Translations under genes and position numbers: made by a program
Assembly: GCF_905163445.1 (NCBI RefSeq)
Contig: NC_053197.1
Span: 12,214,001-12,278,000 of the forward strand
Length of the DNA stretch: 64,000 bases
Source: Pararge aegeria
Taxonomy: Eukaryota > Arthropoda > Insecta > Lepidoptera > Nymphalidae
Direction: 5' to 3'
Notes under the pieces: model-generated
The model's database searches: none
Told to the model about the DNA's origin: nothing
Seen by the model: the letters and a program-made list of their open reading frames with translations, nothing else
Shown here: in pieces, positions 19,925 to 31,465 of the stretch
Position numbering within the stretch: position 1 is the first letter of the stretch
How the letters are laid out: each line of letters opens with the position of its first letter

Positions 19925-20080
19925 GATCAGAATAGTTATAGTGGGTGGGTGACGGTGGAAGGGCAGCAGCGCACTCCGTGCTATTACTACCATCTATTAC
20001 GATCATCGACCCATCTGCCCAGAGTGGGGATTGTTGGCAAACCCTCCCATTAGGAGAGGTTTATTATACGACGACTGACT
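19925..20080 (+). repeat. LINE-zeta 3' UTR fragment
   Basis: It contains GGGCAGCAGCGCACTCCGTG, CATCTGCCCAGAGTGGGGAT and GGCAAACCCTCCCATTAGGA. It matches the fragment at 21.6 kb and is antisense to the one at 32.3 kb. Confidence 0.6.
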
Positions 20081-20089
20081 TTTGTTATA

Positions 20090-21030
20090 TTGATGAAGAT
20101 TAGCTTTGAATCTTAAAAGGATAATTGACAAACTTAACTTTCAAGAATTGATTAATTAACCGGGACAGCTCAAACCATAATCAAAGGTTGTAATAAAATA
20201 ATTACCTAGTGGTAATCTTTTATTCTAACGAATATATTATTTCAATTAAAAAATAACATTTTATTTACTATAATAAAAAGTTGCGCTGTGAAACCTGACT
20301 GAAAAGATATGTGCCCTTTGATATATGTGTCAGAGTAGTAGGTATATTAATGACATTATTTTTTTTCAATATTAAAATGTAAAGCGAATGTTTATTTGTA
20401 ATCAGATCATGCTTTTTATACTTAGCATATTAGTACCATCTAAATACACTTCCTTTAAGAGTTTCTTACTGAATTGTACCAAGATGGAACTGTTGCAGGT
20501 TTTTAGCGAGGGAACTTAGCGTCAGATAAAACTACTTTGTATGCTCTGTTAGTAATTTAGCACAATCTCTAGTCATTTGTTAGTTTGGCGAAATACACTT
20601 CACAAAAAGTTGAATAAATAAAAAACACCTTAAGTATCTTTGAAAAATATGGTAACTTATTACCTACCAGGACCTTACTAATAGTATATAATTAAATATA
20701 TAAATAATAAAACATGGGATCTTAAAGCTATCACTGTTTCTATGACATGATTCTGAAAGAAATTTAGGACCTGTTTAATGTATTAAGCGATATTCGAGTA
20801 TATATTATTATATTAGTATACTTATAAAAGTATTTTTATTATTGTTGCGTTTCATCTCCGTAGCTTACCGAGCAGGCCTGACATTTCAAAAACCTGCTGT
20901 AAACCAAGGCCTATTCGAGTGGATTTGATTTTTTAGGGTAAAATTTGCTATGGGTAATGTTAAGGAGTACTTAGCACTTAACCCTCTACCATCCTGCAGT
21001 TTGGCAATAGGCACCCACATGTGATTATTT
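20090..21030. other. AT-rich, no recognised feature
   Basis: I found no coding signal or repeat terminus. Confidence 0.4.
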
Positions 21031-21039
21031 TCCATAATA

Positions 21040-21215
21040 ACAATCATCGTCATCAATTCAACCAATTGACTTGGTCTTTTTTAGGGAGTTCCACTGGGCC
21101 GCTTGCCTCCAGCAGCTCCCAGTGGCTTTCTACACTCTAAAATTCTCTCTAATATGATAGAATAGGTTTATGCCCAGCAGTGGGATTACAATAGTCTGAA
21201 GAAGATAATGGTAAA
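21040..21215. pseudogene. LINE-zeta scraps in both orientations
   Basis: At 21045-21130 the minus strand gives SCWRQAAQWNSLKK, the RTE-like C-terminal pattern. At 21165-21215 the plus strand has TTATGCCCAGCAGTGGGA, a LINE-zeta 3' end. Confidence 0.5.
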
Positions 21216-21589
21216 ACGGTTTAAGGAAAAAACAACGTCAGAGTTTTATCCCCGTATCATGTGCAGCTGTGTAAAAAATATCATTACGTTCCGTACACAA
21301 TCGTTTGATCTGTGACGTGTGGACAGATACCATCGGTTCTCATGGACGACACACGACGTGCACTTCCGAATCTCTTTCCCGGTTTTGTTTGACTACGAAC
21401 ATGTGACAAACAAAAAGATAATAACATCTCTGTGGTAATAGTTTAGACCTATTAGGTACTTGCGATTTGATCCACGTAGAGTTTCTGCTTTTCCGTTTCC
21501 CGCAATATAAAGTAGTCTATATAAAACTCCTTACCAAGTCCTTTTTCTATTTATATGAGGCATACTTAAGGCAGATTAGAATACAGTAG

Positions 21590-21770
21590 TCACCACTCCT
21601 CTTCTTGCGGGTGCCGGAATATACCTAACGGCGAAAGGATAGCAGCGTCCTCCATGCTACTACTACCGTCTGCTGCGATCAACAACCCGTCTGCCCAGCA
21701 GGGTGATTGTGGGAAAAACCTCACGTTTGGAGAGCCCTCTAGTCCAGCAGTGGACCGTTATAGGCATAAG
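21590..21770 (+). repeat. LINE-zeta 3' UTR fragment
   Basis: It contains GCAGCGTCCTCCATGCTACT, ACCCGTCTGCCCAGCAGGGT and TCTAGTCCAGCAGTGGACC, the common 3' end of this family. Confidence 0.65.
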
Positions 21771-22022
21771 AATTACTTATAGCAATGGAAAAAGTTCATC
21801 GAATTTGGTTCAGGTTTTCCCGCGGTAAAAAGAAAAAGAAGAAAATTAAATTAAAAATGTACCTTTAAGAAGAGTAAATTTAAGATTAGAAGAGACAAAG
21901 AGACAGTTTTTTTAAAGACGTGTTTTAAGTTATTGCTAATAAATATAATCTGTGCGAGTTTAGAGAGATTCTAAATTCTAATTGTAACTAGCTTAAAGAA
22001 ATACTATCTTGCTTATAACATA

Positions 22023-22485
22023 CTAGCTGTTGCCCGCGACTTCGTCTGCGTTTGATTTTGTTTTTTGATGTGGCATTCAATTTAGTTGTAGTTATAAAAA
22101 AAATTTAAGTATTCAGTATCGCTAAGCCTTGAATGAGGGGTTTGCTGCTGTCCACTGAGGAGTTCTGTCCTCTTTCTCCAACCACATTTAGATCTACACA
22201 AAGTTTGGGCAAAATTAAACACATATTATACATATAACCTCTATACTTAGTACAAAATTAATTTTTAAATCGGTTATAATTTGTCGGAGTTATGGTGTAA
22301 AATCTTCAAACACTTTTATCCCCTCTCCCAAACGAACCGAGCTTAATGTCGGGATAAAAAGTTTCCTATATTACTTCTAACACTTCCAAGAATATGTGTT
22401 CAAAGTTTCATGAGGATCGGTTAACTAGTTTTGCGTGAAAGCGTAAGAAACAAACTTACATTGGCATTTATAATATTAGTAGGGA
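22023..22485 (-). mobile_element. Hel-1 Helitron, full-length, minus strand
   Basis: The minus strand runs from TCCCTACTAATATTATAAAT (22485) to GACGAAGTCGCGGGCAACAG and CTAG (22026-22023), with A and T flanks in the element's orientation. It aligns throughout with 3993-4445, with a length difference of about 10 bp. It has no coding capacity. Confidence 0.88.
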
Positions 22486-22489
22486 TGTG

Positions 22490-23335
22490 ATTTCACTTTT
22501 TTAGGATTAAATATATTGCTATGATTTCGAGTTTTGTTTTTTTAAAGGGTTTATTCAACACTGAACAGGTCACCCTCATAGGTTTACACTTTGTTGAATC
22601 TACACTTCTAACTACTCTCTATGCCGCATAGTTATATAAATCATTTTGTATAGCATTCTAGCTTCTCATGAAAGCGAAGAAGCCAGAATACTATTGAAAA
22701 TACCAACATGCATACGTCCTAAATTAAACTTATTAAATAAATTTGTCCTTTCTACCTCGTTATGTACACATTCCAAAACGAATTAATTGAGTTTTATTTG
22801 TTAAGTTTATAGATTAAATCGTAAAACGTATAATAATGTGACTTCAATATATGCCCTTAAAATGTGGTCAGAGCGTTGCAATGTTCTTGGATAGGCCTAG
22901 TTCATGTATAGAAGCTTTATGCTTTTATATCCATCTTAAATTAATATATAACATTAGACGTAATCTCATCTCGGTAAATACAGAGTCGTGATGCGTCGGC
23001 CACTGCCACAGTGCCTGCGAGATTAGATCCACTGCGAGTGGACTTGGAGGTTTTGTTAATGAAACTAATTATTTTTCACTGGTCCATTCATTTTCTTCGG
23101 TCCATTAACTAACTGTTAAGATAATAGTGAAAATAGTTGAGCCATTGTAATCATTAAGTGGACAAATTATTTATACCAGATATTGGAGAGTAAGTTTTTT
23201 TTTATTTTTATTAATAACAATTTTAGTCAACGTTATTAAATATTAACTTATTGGCCGAGTGCTGATAAATGAGGTTTAAATAATTAAATTATTTATAACC
23301 CATGTAGTTCTTCAAAGCGAAAAGAGATATGTTGT
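22490..23335. other. Unannotated stretch
   Basis: A GC-richer patch at 22980-23050 is open on the minus strand for about 40 codons but has no recognised motif or clear splice sites. The rest is AT-rich. Confidence 0.35.
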
Positions 23336-23340
23336 TCTTG

Positions 23341-23515
23341 ACGGCCTATTGGCGCTGTGTCTGGGTTCTGTAAATACTTATTTATGTATATTGTTCATAG
23401 AAATATTCAGCAGTCATCTTAGTACCCATAACACAAGCTACGCTTACTTTGGGGCTAGATGGCGATGTGTGTATTGTCTTAGTATATTTATTTATTATAG
23501 ATTATTTATTTATAT
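23341..23515 (+). mobile_element. SINE-A with internal deletion of most of the tRNA head
   Basis: It starts CGGCCTATTGGCGC and jumps directly to TGTGTCTGGG. It then runs through GTACCCATAACACAAGC, CTTACTTTGGGGCTAGAT and GGCGATGTGTGTATTG, and ends in TATTTATTTATT. The B-box is absent, so internal pol III transcription should be lost. Confidence 0.85.
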
Positions 23516-23574
23516 ATCTTATGAAATCTCTGCTATAGGTACACATTTCAGTTAAATTTACTGAAGAAAAATAA

Positions 23575-23860
23575 ATAGATCAAAAGTACATAATATAATT
23601 AATAAATATATATAAAAATAAACTAATATATATAATAACAAAACTTACATATTTAAATACTTTAACATACAATAAATGAGTAAGTATATAATTGCTACAA
23701 ATATTCGTTGACAATATAATGGGCCTTAACTGCTTTTTTTAAATATCGCAAGTGATTTGGATCGTCGTATGCTCATTGGAAGCGCATTCCACAATTCCAT
23801 ACCTCTAAGTACCTAAATATTTTTGTGTTCACAGCCATGCAGAGTTATATCCATTTATCA
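23575..23860 (-). pseudogene. LINE C-terminal fragment, CR1/Jockey-like
   Basis: The minus strand gives MELWNALPMSIRRSKSLAIF and, after one frame change, KKAVKAHYIVNEYL, followed by AT-rich 3' UTR. The WNALP..I..S.SL..FK pattern is typical of the extreme C-terminus of such reverse transcriptases. Confidence 0.6.
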
Positions 23861-23864
23861 TTGA

Positions 23865-24065
23865 CCCATGCGAAATATGTATCTGGTTGGCCATTGCTCT
23901 TAATTAACACATCTTTAAATCAATACCCCGTGCGAACCAGCTACAGGGTGTTAGGATTCCGCAGCGGGGAACGAAGATAATGACCTACGGCGTGTAGCCG
24001 CCGCCGCCTGCAATGAATTAATACTGCCATTGCTATCTTCATACTACGAGCTACACACATTGGCC
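23865..24065. other. GC-richer patch, unknown
   Basis: It contains CGTGTAGCCGCCGCCGCCTG near 23990-24010. It may be more of the adjacent LINE body or unrelated. No product was recognised. Confidence 0.3.
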
Positions 24066-24069
24066 GGTT

Positions 24070-25390
24070 TCAGTCACGAATATAACGGTATAAATATAGA
24101 GTGGCTACATGCATTTTAAAAAAAATATATGTGTAAGAAAAAATTACACAAAACTTTCAGTGGTACCGAAATGGTCTAATAAGGATTTTCTTAAATTGAG
24201 CAAAATAGATCCAAGAATAAATTGAAGAAACATACCAAAGAAACCATGTATTATGTTAGATTAGGTAAGGTTAGCTAAAAAAAATAGTTTGTTTGGGTAA
24301 ATAAAATTACTGTAAACACTAATGGCTGGAGCCTTATTTTAAGGGTAGTAGGTCCCTGTGTCGGAAGACACCACTCTTCCATAACAAGAAATAAAAACAT
24401 AAAAACGAGGGTAGGTATAAAAAATATTTGTGTTGATATTAGAAATAATAGACATGTTACATAGCAGAAGATAAGTTAACTAAAAAATAAAAATTAAGAA
24501 AAATTACACTACTGTTGTAAGCTGTTTATTAAATAAAGTTATCCAAATGTCAGTAAATCAAAAGTAACTTTTAGTACATTTGAACTACTTCCAATAAATG
24601 ATAAATGTTTTTTTTGAGGGTTGAACTCAATCAGCGGCAAAAAATATGCCAGACCCAAAGTAATAAGCATCTAATCTTCAAGTCTCAAGTTTCAAGAAGA
24701 CATTTGGTGCCGTCCATACATAACGTGGGATAACATAAAGTTAAAGAATTTTCATATAGCTGTCAGAGTGTTATAATTTAGATGCCAGTTAGTAACGATA
24801 TACGTTAACATCTGTCCACAATTGCCAGAAAATATTATTCATTGAATTACTTAGGTATTTCAATTTGTTAATAAAACGTTAGAACTACGTTTCAGTGTTG
24901 TGTAAATGAAGCATCAACATCAAACTTATTATATGAATAGTTTTGTTACAACTTACAACCTTATCTCATCTATTGGAACAGTTATAAAATGTATATTTAC
25001 TTAATATTTTAATCATTATTTACTTAATAATTTAATAATCCTTCATTAAAAAATGTATTTATAAACAGTGTTTATTTTATAAAAATTTTATTTAAGACTT
25101 ACTTCAAAAAATCAAGGGGTGGTAATAGCAGCTTTATAAGGATGAACTATCAAACTATCCTATGGCTTGCATATAATCCATGATCGTCGATGAAATGCTT
25201 TCGAGAGCAATTTTCAACTTATAAATAAAATACTCACAATTATACCGCTAAAGTGCCGGTAAATAAAATAATTCCCTTGCGTATTTCAATGCGTAAAGTA
25301 AGTAGATCGCTAACATTAAAGCTTGATAATAATGTATCATTTCAGTTCAAATTTAATTATATTAAATGCAAAGTGAGTCGGAACTAGTAC
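24070..25390. other. AT-rich, no recognised feature
   Basis: I found no gene or repeat terminus before the LINE-gamma insertion. Confidence 0.4.
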
Positions 25391-25394
25391 AAAT

Positions 25395-26522
25395 ATGTAT
25401 TTCAGAAATGAGTATTCACATTTCATGCTCATAAAATGTTTTTGTCTACGTATAAGCGGATTAAAATTTGTTTTAGTCAAAAGCCTTTATAACGGTATAC
25501 GTGGTGATCTGTGGCGATGGTTCAGATCGTACGTAAGAAATCGCAGTCAGAAAGTTTTTGTTAATGGTCATGTCTCGAAGACGGCTGTGATAACTTCTGG
25601 TGTTCCACAAGGGTCTATTCTTGGGCCTCTTTTATTCATTATATTTATAAATGATATACATAAATGTTTCAAAAACAGTAAAATACTCCTTTACGCAGAT
25701 GACCTTAAAATATTTAAAACTATTGAAATGACAGAGGATCATAGCCTTCTTCAAGCCGATCTTAATAGATTCACAGCATATTGTACAGACAATAAATTAA
25801 ATTTAAGCCTGAACAAATGTAAACATATAACTTTTACTAAAAAAAATATTAGTAGCAATTTTACGTATTTACTTTGTGGAGTTAGTCTGGAAAAAGTTGA
25901 TTTAATTAAAGACCTAGGAATAACCTTGGACAGTAAACTACACCTAGATTCACATGTCATAAATATTATAAATAAAGCTTATAAAATGTACGGTTTTATA
26001 ATGAGAGCTAGTAATAATTTTAAACGAGCCACAACGTATATACACCTGTATAAGACATTAGTACGTTCACAAATAGAATACGCCGTTTGTATCTGGAACC
26101 CTTATTATGACAAATATAATAAGAGCCTTGAGACTGTACAAAAAAAATTTTTACGCAGATTGCATTACAAACGTACTAAGAGTTACCTCTCGTATGACCA
26201 ACTGCTTAAAAAGTATAACCTACTTGACCTTAAGTCTAGACGAAAACAACTGGAAGCGATGCTCTTATATGACTTGTGTCATAATAAATATGACTGTATT
26301 ACCTTAACCCGAAAACTTTGTTATAGAATACCATTTAGAACTCCAATACGAAAGAATCGAATGCATCAGCTTTTTGCTACTACTATGTGTCGCACCAATG
26401 CAGGCAAGCGTTCTCCATTATTTAGAATGACACAATCATATAACGAGAACTTTAATAATATAGACTTTTTTTCTACGCGAATAGGCGCCTTTAAGAAGGC
26501 GGTTATAGATCGTTTAAAATAG
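25395..26522 (+). CDS. LINE-gamma reverse transcriptase, 5'-truncated
   Basis: This is the only long functional-looking ORF in the window, with 375 uninterrupted codons. RT motifs in order are TSGVPQGSILGPLLFI at residues 67-82, catalytic YADD at 100-103, LNLSLNKCK at 134-142, DLGITLDSKL at 173-182, and a thumb and C-terminal part ending FKKAVIDRLK. This is the order found in CR1/Jockey-superfamily non-LTR retrotransposons. The endonuclease, the N-terminal RT motifs and the motif-A aspartate block are missing. The annotated Met lies in truncated sequence and is probably not a true start. The element would have reverse-transcribed its own RNA at a nicked target. This copy cannot move alone. 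The open frame implies a fairly recent insertion. Confidence 0.93.
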   Translation: MYFRNEYSHFMLIKCFCLRISGLKFVLVKSLYNGIRGDLWRWFRSYVRNRSQKVFVNGHVSKTAVITSGVPQGSILGPLLFIIFINDIHKCFKNSKILLYADDLKIFKTIEMTEDHSLLQADLNRFTAYCTDNKLNLSLNKCKHITFTKKNISSNFTYLLCGVSLEKVDLIKDLGITLDSKLHLDSHVINIINKAYKMYGFIMRASNNFKRATTYIHLYKTLVRSQIEYAVCIWNPYYDKYNKSLETVQKKFLRRLHYKRTKSYLSYDQLLKKYNLLDLKSRRKQLEAMLLYDLCHNKYDCITLTRKLCYRIPFRTPIRKNRMHQLFATTMCRTNAGKRSPLFRMTQSYNENFNNIDFFSTRIGAFKKAVIDRLK

Positions 26523-26872
26523 TCTATTTCTATCCTATCGAAATTTAATTTTAAATTAAATTTATATACTAGTATTCCGGGTGGTAATCAATTATTGTTA
26601 CAGGCAAAGTTTTGCGATCACAGGATATTCATAAATAATATTACAGATCTCCTTCTTATATTTTTTTTTGTTTGTATTTTTGTAGAAAATGTTGCAACAA
26701 TAATGTTTTATTAGCTTTTGAATAAGCCCCATTAACAAATATTTCTTGTAATATGTGGTTTACGCAGTTGACGCCGCAGTGAGTAATTATTTGTACTATG
26801 GATACCATTGTGTAATGTGATACTGTGATGTTGTTTGTGAACCCAAATAAATAAATAAATAAATAAATAAAT
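25395..26872 (+). mobile_element. LINE-gamma insertion (ORF2 3' part, 3' UTR, AAAT tail)
   Basis: The reverse transcriptase stop at 26522 is followed by about 320 bp of AT-rich 3' UTR and a terminal AAAT microsatellite (26844-26872). The 5' boundary lies near 25395, where homology-like coding text stops. No target-site duplication could be fixed by eye. Confidence 0.85.
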
Positions 26873-26989
26873 TGCTATTTTGTATTAAATTTTTATTAGG
26901 TAAACACGAATCTGAGAGCAAACGAAAAATGAAATCGGTATAGAATTTGTATAAATAATCGTCATTAGTTATATTTTCCATTTAACAGT

Positions 26990-27240
26990 TTCCCTGATCG
27001 ATTTCGGCCACGGTAGTCAATCTTCAGAGAGATTTTCCTAACGCGGAAGACATTATAATACACAAATACAGGTACACACTTTATCTGTTCACTCTTATAG
27101 TCCTACCGGAAAGAGATTAGGTGCAGCACCGACACAACTTAACGTGCTCTCCGAGACACGAGGGTGAATCACCGCCAATTTCCAAACTCTAGGCTGGTAC
27201 TAAGAATTACTTGATCGAAAATCTTGATAGAAAAACCCAA
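26990..27240. repeat. Putative dispersed repeat, family not named
   Basis: The text around TCGATTTCGGCCACGG, CGGAAAGAGATTAGGTGCAG and AGAAAAACCCAATATAA resembles a repeat I have seen in insect genomes. There is no second copy in this window to prove it. Confidence 0.3.
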
Positions 27241-27544
27241 TATAATATAATAATCATTTATTGGAAAATACACGTCAATAAGGTGTAACATATTGGTTTA
27301 CGGTACAGTGTAGTTAGTGTCAGTCATTTGGCGTGCAATGTTAATAGGTAACGCCAAATTAATTAATGTAAAAAAAAACTTAGTCAGATTAATGAATACA
27401 CATTGGAATATATATTGGAAATAAGCAGGCTGCTCATAAATAAAAAATGTAATAAAGATATTCTTTAAATTGCATAAAGTCATTTATGCTGTAAAATGTT
27501 TTGGAGCTAAGCCATTCATATAATATTGATACTTTAAATATTAC

Positions 27545-27630
27545 TCGTTGGCCCTTCCTGAAGATCAAACCCAGAACCTCGTGATGTGCAGTTGAAAATG
27601 CTAACCGCTAGACCAACGAGGCAGTTACAT
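27545..27630 (-). mobile_element. SINE-D tRNA-like head
   Basis: The minus strand reads CTCGTTGGTCTAGCGGTTAG (A-box) and GTTCTGGGTTTGATC (B-box region). Related heads are at 38434 and 63385. The lack of a tRNA-like 3' stem excludes a real tRNA. Confidence 0.6.
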
Positions 27631-27779
27631 TGCATAGAGGCAACTACATTTTCCATTAAAAATGCATTTATGAACACTTAACAATATTATACTCAGCGTT
27701 CATATTACTACTGTAATGTTTTTACATACTGGAATGTAATGTAATTACATTATTTACAGATACTGCATGTTTTTATTTT

Positions 27780-28860
27780 AACAAAGGCCAGCAAAGAGCG
27801 GTGGCTATAGAAATGCGAATGAATTTGAGCTTTAAAACCAGTCAAACAAGTTTAATTTTACTTCGTCGCTATAGCGTTCCAATTATCGAAACAGACTCTA
27901 CGATTGCAAGCAAATCTTATACCTACTAAGGGTTCTGGTTTGGGTACTGCCAAAGATATCTTAAATGACTCAGGACTACTTTTCGCCGCAATTCCTGGTG
28001 AACTCACAAAATCTGGATAGCAGTTACACGTAATCCAGAAGAGAAATGGCCAAGCAAATCTGATATCAACACCTGCATGATTTGGCCACCACAACCAGTT
28101 ACCACTAAGCAATCTTAATCTGTTTACGTATGGATGAAACTTAAGCTACTTTCCGTCAAAGTTAAAAATACGTAAGGGTAGTCAACTTTAAAGCGTAGAT
28201 CATCTTTTCTCAGTCGCGCCGCTAAGTGTATTTCGAAGTAAACGAATTCGAGCTTTAAAACAACAAATATAAGTTCCATTTTATTCTGGCGTTACAGTAT
28301 TTCGATATCAAAAAAAGGCCACACTAAGGGTACCTGCTGGCACAGTTTAGAGGCGCACATAGTACAACACCTTTGATCTCGTAGTAAATGCCGACAGTAT
28401 GTACTCCACGGTGGAAGGACAAAATGTTTGTTTTTTCCCGCAGTTTATTCCATTCATCAAGCACAGGGACAAGTGTGGAAATAATATTCCTACTTATTAT
28501 ATCAAACGGGGGTAAACTTCTCTATTTCTCTGTTGCCGTGCTTTGGTAGGTGGACAAGTAAATTTTATCCCTTGCCAGTTGATAATTGGGTAAGGTTTAG
28601 GTTTTGAACTCCTACCTAGGCTAGCCGTAAAGTAAGGACCTTTTTCCCGCCCCGAATGAATAGCTCGGTTGCACCGCATAGACGGCGTTGGATTTCCGTA
28701 CCATGCTATTCTTTATACTCTGTGGTACTGGTTTGGGTATGGCCAAGCAGATTGTATTGGTTTCAATGCCTCGTAGGCGTCCTGGCCACGTATTGAATAC
28801 CAGTTACCGCGGAGCAACCTGAACCACTTTACGTATGAATGAAACTTCCGTTACAGGCTG
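27780..28860 (-). repeat. Diverged duplicated segments, possible complex repeat
   Basis: Two pairs of related blocks occur here. 27815-27888 and 28235-28305 share GAATTTGAGCTTTAAAAC-like and CGATAT/ATCG ends. 28048-28147 and 28740-28853 share TGGCCAAGCA, ACCAGTTACC and TTTACGTATG.ATGAAACTT. The minus ORFs 27858-28112 and 28497-28679 overlap the blocks but are not homologous to anything I recognise. Confidence 0.45.
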
Positions 28861-29092
28861 ACACATCTGTTAGAACACAAAGGCAATTACAAGCGCGGCC
28901 CACACTTACAAGTTAATCTGTGGCTAATAGATTCAGGTGCGTGGGCCCATGTTGGCGAATGCCCTGCCATTGTATCGGGCGGTGTGTTTACACGTCTCAA
29001 GTCTGGATGTTATGGGGTTATGCGTCCCATACTATTATTCAAGTATCTACCAAAGCAAGGTAGGGATGGGGAAAGGACAATAAATTATCAAT

Positions 29093-29475
29093 AAAGTCAA
29101 AATCAAAGTGAAAAATATCTTTATTCAAGTAGGCCCATAGGTGGCACTTTTGATGCGTACATAAGAATTACACGGTAGTGAGATGATGGCGATAACCACA
29201 TTCATAAACTTAAAACTAAAGCTACAAGGGTTCCAAACGCGTCCTAGTCTAAGAAGAAGCCCACAACAAACTTAGCCGGGTGTTTATTTATTTTTTTGTT
29301 ATCACCAAACCAACCTGGTTAGAGCCATAATTTACACCTATGCTTTTTTATCGATTACGTAGTCCTTTATACTATAATAGAACTTTTCTATAAGCTTACG
29401 TTTAATACAACCTTTGAACTTTTTGAGAGACATCTCCAAGATGTCAATTGGTAGTTTATTGTAGAATTGTATGCA
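29093..29475 (-). mobile_element. LINE-alpha copy E (GACTTT-tail subfamily)
   Basis: The minus strand from GACATCTTGGAGATGTCTCT through CTTAGACTAGGACGC to GCATCAAAAGTGCCACCTAT, ending AATAAAGATATTTTTCAC and TTTGACTTT. It aligns with copy D at 12.5 kb. Confidence 0.85.
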
Positions 29476-29479
29476 ATAA

Positions 29480-30110
29480 TAAATATCTTACTAGCTAGTT
29501 TTTATTTTTAAAGCATCCCGTAAGAACACTTTATCTGGGCATTCAATTATGGTGTAGTTCTACAGTTAAAAGTACTTATATCTTAAAACGGGTGTAGTTT
29601 ATAAAAACAACTTTTACAATAAGTGTAACTCTTAAACTTTTTGAATTCGCGATAACTTCTGAATGAAATGTTCAATTGGAATGAATTAAAAAGTAATTTA
29701 CTTCTATATAAATAACCTTAATAATAAAACTATTTATTTGAATAAGAATGAATAATGCGGTACTAATGTAACCCACTTTTGTTTCCACCGACGATTTAAT
29801 TAAATTTTTGAACACAAAATATGCTACTGCAACTTAACTGTGATAGTTAGATATATTCCCTTGCGGACTTTTTTGTAGGTAATAATGAGTGCTTTAATCA
29901 TGCACTACATATTTTTTAAGTATCATCAATAGTTTTCTCGGTACTGGCCAAGTAATGAAGACAAATTTCGCTACTTTTTTATACCAATAACAACTAAATA
30001 TTTACGGTGCTTACTTATTATTGCCAATATCAACGTTATAATATCTAATATATAACATATTTGTAGTTGTTACATATATATATATATATATACAATGTGA
30101 AGATTTAATA
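29480..30110. other. AT-rich, with a TA microsatellite
   Basis: Nothing is recognised except TA dinucleotide repeats at about 30073-30093, immediately before Hel-3. Confidence 0.5.
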
Positions 30111-30117
30111 AATAAAT

Positions 30118-30342
30118 TCTTACTAATATTATAAATGTGAAAGTTTGTTTGTGTTGTCTTGTGTCCTTATTTACACCATAACTAAGGTAACCAATCAACA
30201 TGACTTTGGCATAGAGTTAGTTGAAAGAACGGAAACAAACATAGGCTTATTTTTATCTCAGGAAAAGGAACGGTTTCCACGGGATTTGTAATAACCGTAT
30301 TCTTCTTCCGCGTTTATTAACGCGGAAGAAGAATACGGCTAG
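30118..30342 (+). mobile_element. Hel-3 Helitron with unusual 3' palindrome
   Basis: The 5' end is TCTTACTAATATTATAAATG and the 3' end is CTAG (30339-30342) followed by T. Directly before CTAG is a perfect inverted repeat, 30295-30338, with 20-nt arms and a 4-nt loop. Typical copies here carry a 3- to 6-bp stem some 10 bases upstream. It has no coding capacity. Confidence 0.75.
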
Positions 30343-30597
30343 TTAATAAATAAATATATTACGACAATACGCACATCGCCATCTAGCCTCAAATTAAGCG
30401 TAGCTTGTGTTATGGGTACTAGGATGACGGATAAATATTTTTATGAATAATATTCATAAATACTTATAATGTACAGATAAACACGCAGACACTGAAAAAC
30501 ATTCATGTTCGTCACACAAACCTTTCGACCGGCCGGCATTCTAATCGGCCTTTGACTCAGGAAGCAGGTTCGATGCCAACTGCGCCAATCGGCCGTC
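30343..30597 (-). mobile_element. SINE-A
   Basis: The minus strand head is GCCGATTGGCGCAGTTGGC. The B-box is degraded (GATTAGAATGCC). The body has TTTTTCAGTGTCTGCG and CATAACACAAGCTACGC, ending in TATTTATTTATT right against Hel-3. Confidence 0.85.
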
Positions 30598-31118
30598 GAA
30601 AAATAAATAAATAAACATCTTACCGATAATTACGAATTATACTGAACATATACTACTACTTATACCGGAGCATTTTTAGCAGCTTTAAAGAGGTGATTCA
30701 AGTAAATAAATGACTTAAAATAATAAATCCAAATGGCTACAGACTGTCTGAACAAAAATGTTCGCAACCCCTGTACTATATATTTGCTCCGAATTAATAC
30801 CGTATTAAGGTCTAAAAACTCTAGAATTTGATTTAAAAATATCACAATACGACCTCAGTTAGCAGTGAGTTGCAATACATCATTAACTTGTTACCACGTC
30901 TTGCAGACAGACAGACTTTCACGTTGTCAACTCGAATCTAACACAACGTGACAACGCTACAGGCGAACATTATTATTATAATAAAAACATCATGTACAGT
31001 TAATATTACTGTTTATGAATAGCTTTTATATAAAAGTCTTTCGCTATTGAATAGTGTCCTGGACTTATGGAGACGTAAGTTACAGCGATGTACAAGTTTT
31101 TGTTTCATAGACGAAGTA

Positions 31119-31382
31119 AATAAACAAATAAAATAAATATACTACGACAATACACACATCGCCTTCTGGCCCCAAAGTAAGCGTAGCTTGTGTTATGGGT
31201 ACTAAGATGCCTGATAAATATTTTTATGAATTATATACATAAATACTTGGAAAATACACATAAACACCCAGACACTGAAAAACATTCATGCTCATCACAC
31301 AAACATTTTCCAGTAGTGGGAATCGAACCCACGGCCTTGGGCTCAGAAAGCAGGGTCGCTGCAAACTGCGCCAATCGGCCGT
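31119..31382 (-). mobile_element. SINE-A, complete copy
   Basis: The minus strand starts GGCCGATTGGCGCAGTTTGC, has GTGGGTTCGATTCCCAC (B-box), runs through AAGCTACGCTTACTTTGGGG, and ends in ATTTATTT-type repeats. This is the best reference copy. The plus ORF 31190-31423 is incidental. Confidence 0.92.
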
Positions 31383-31465
31383 CAAGTAAGTACAAACTGG
31401 TAGTGATGGTAGTTAGAGCTTAGGGCTTGTGTTGCGTGTGTACTCACTCTCCCAGTGCTCAAAAT

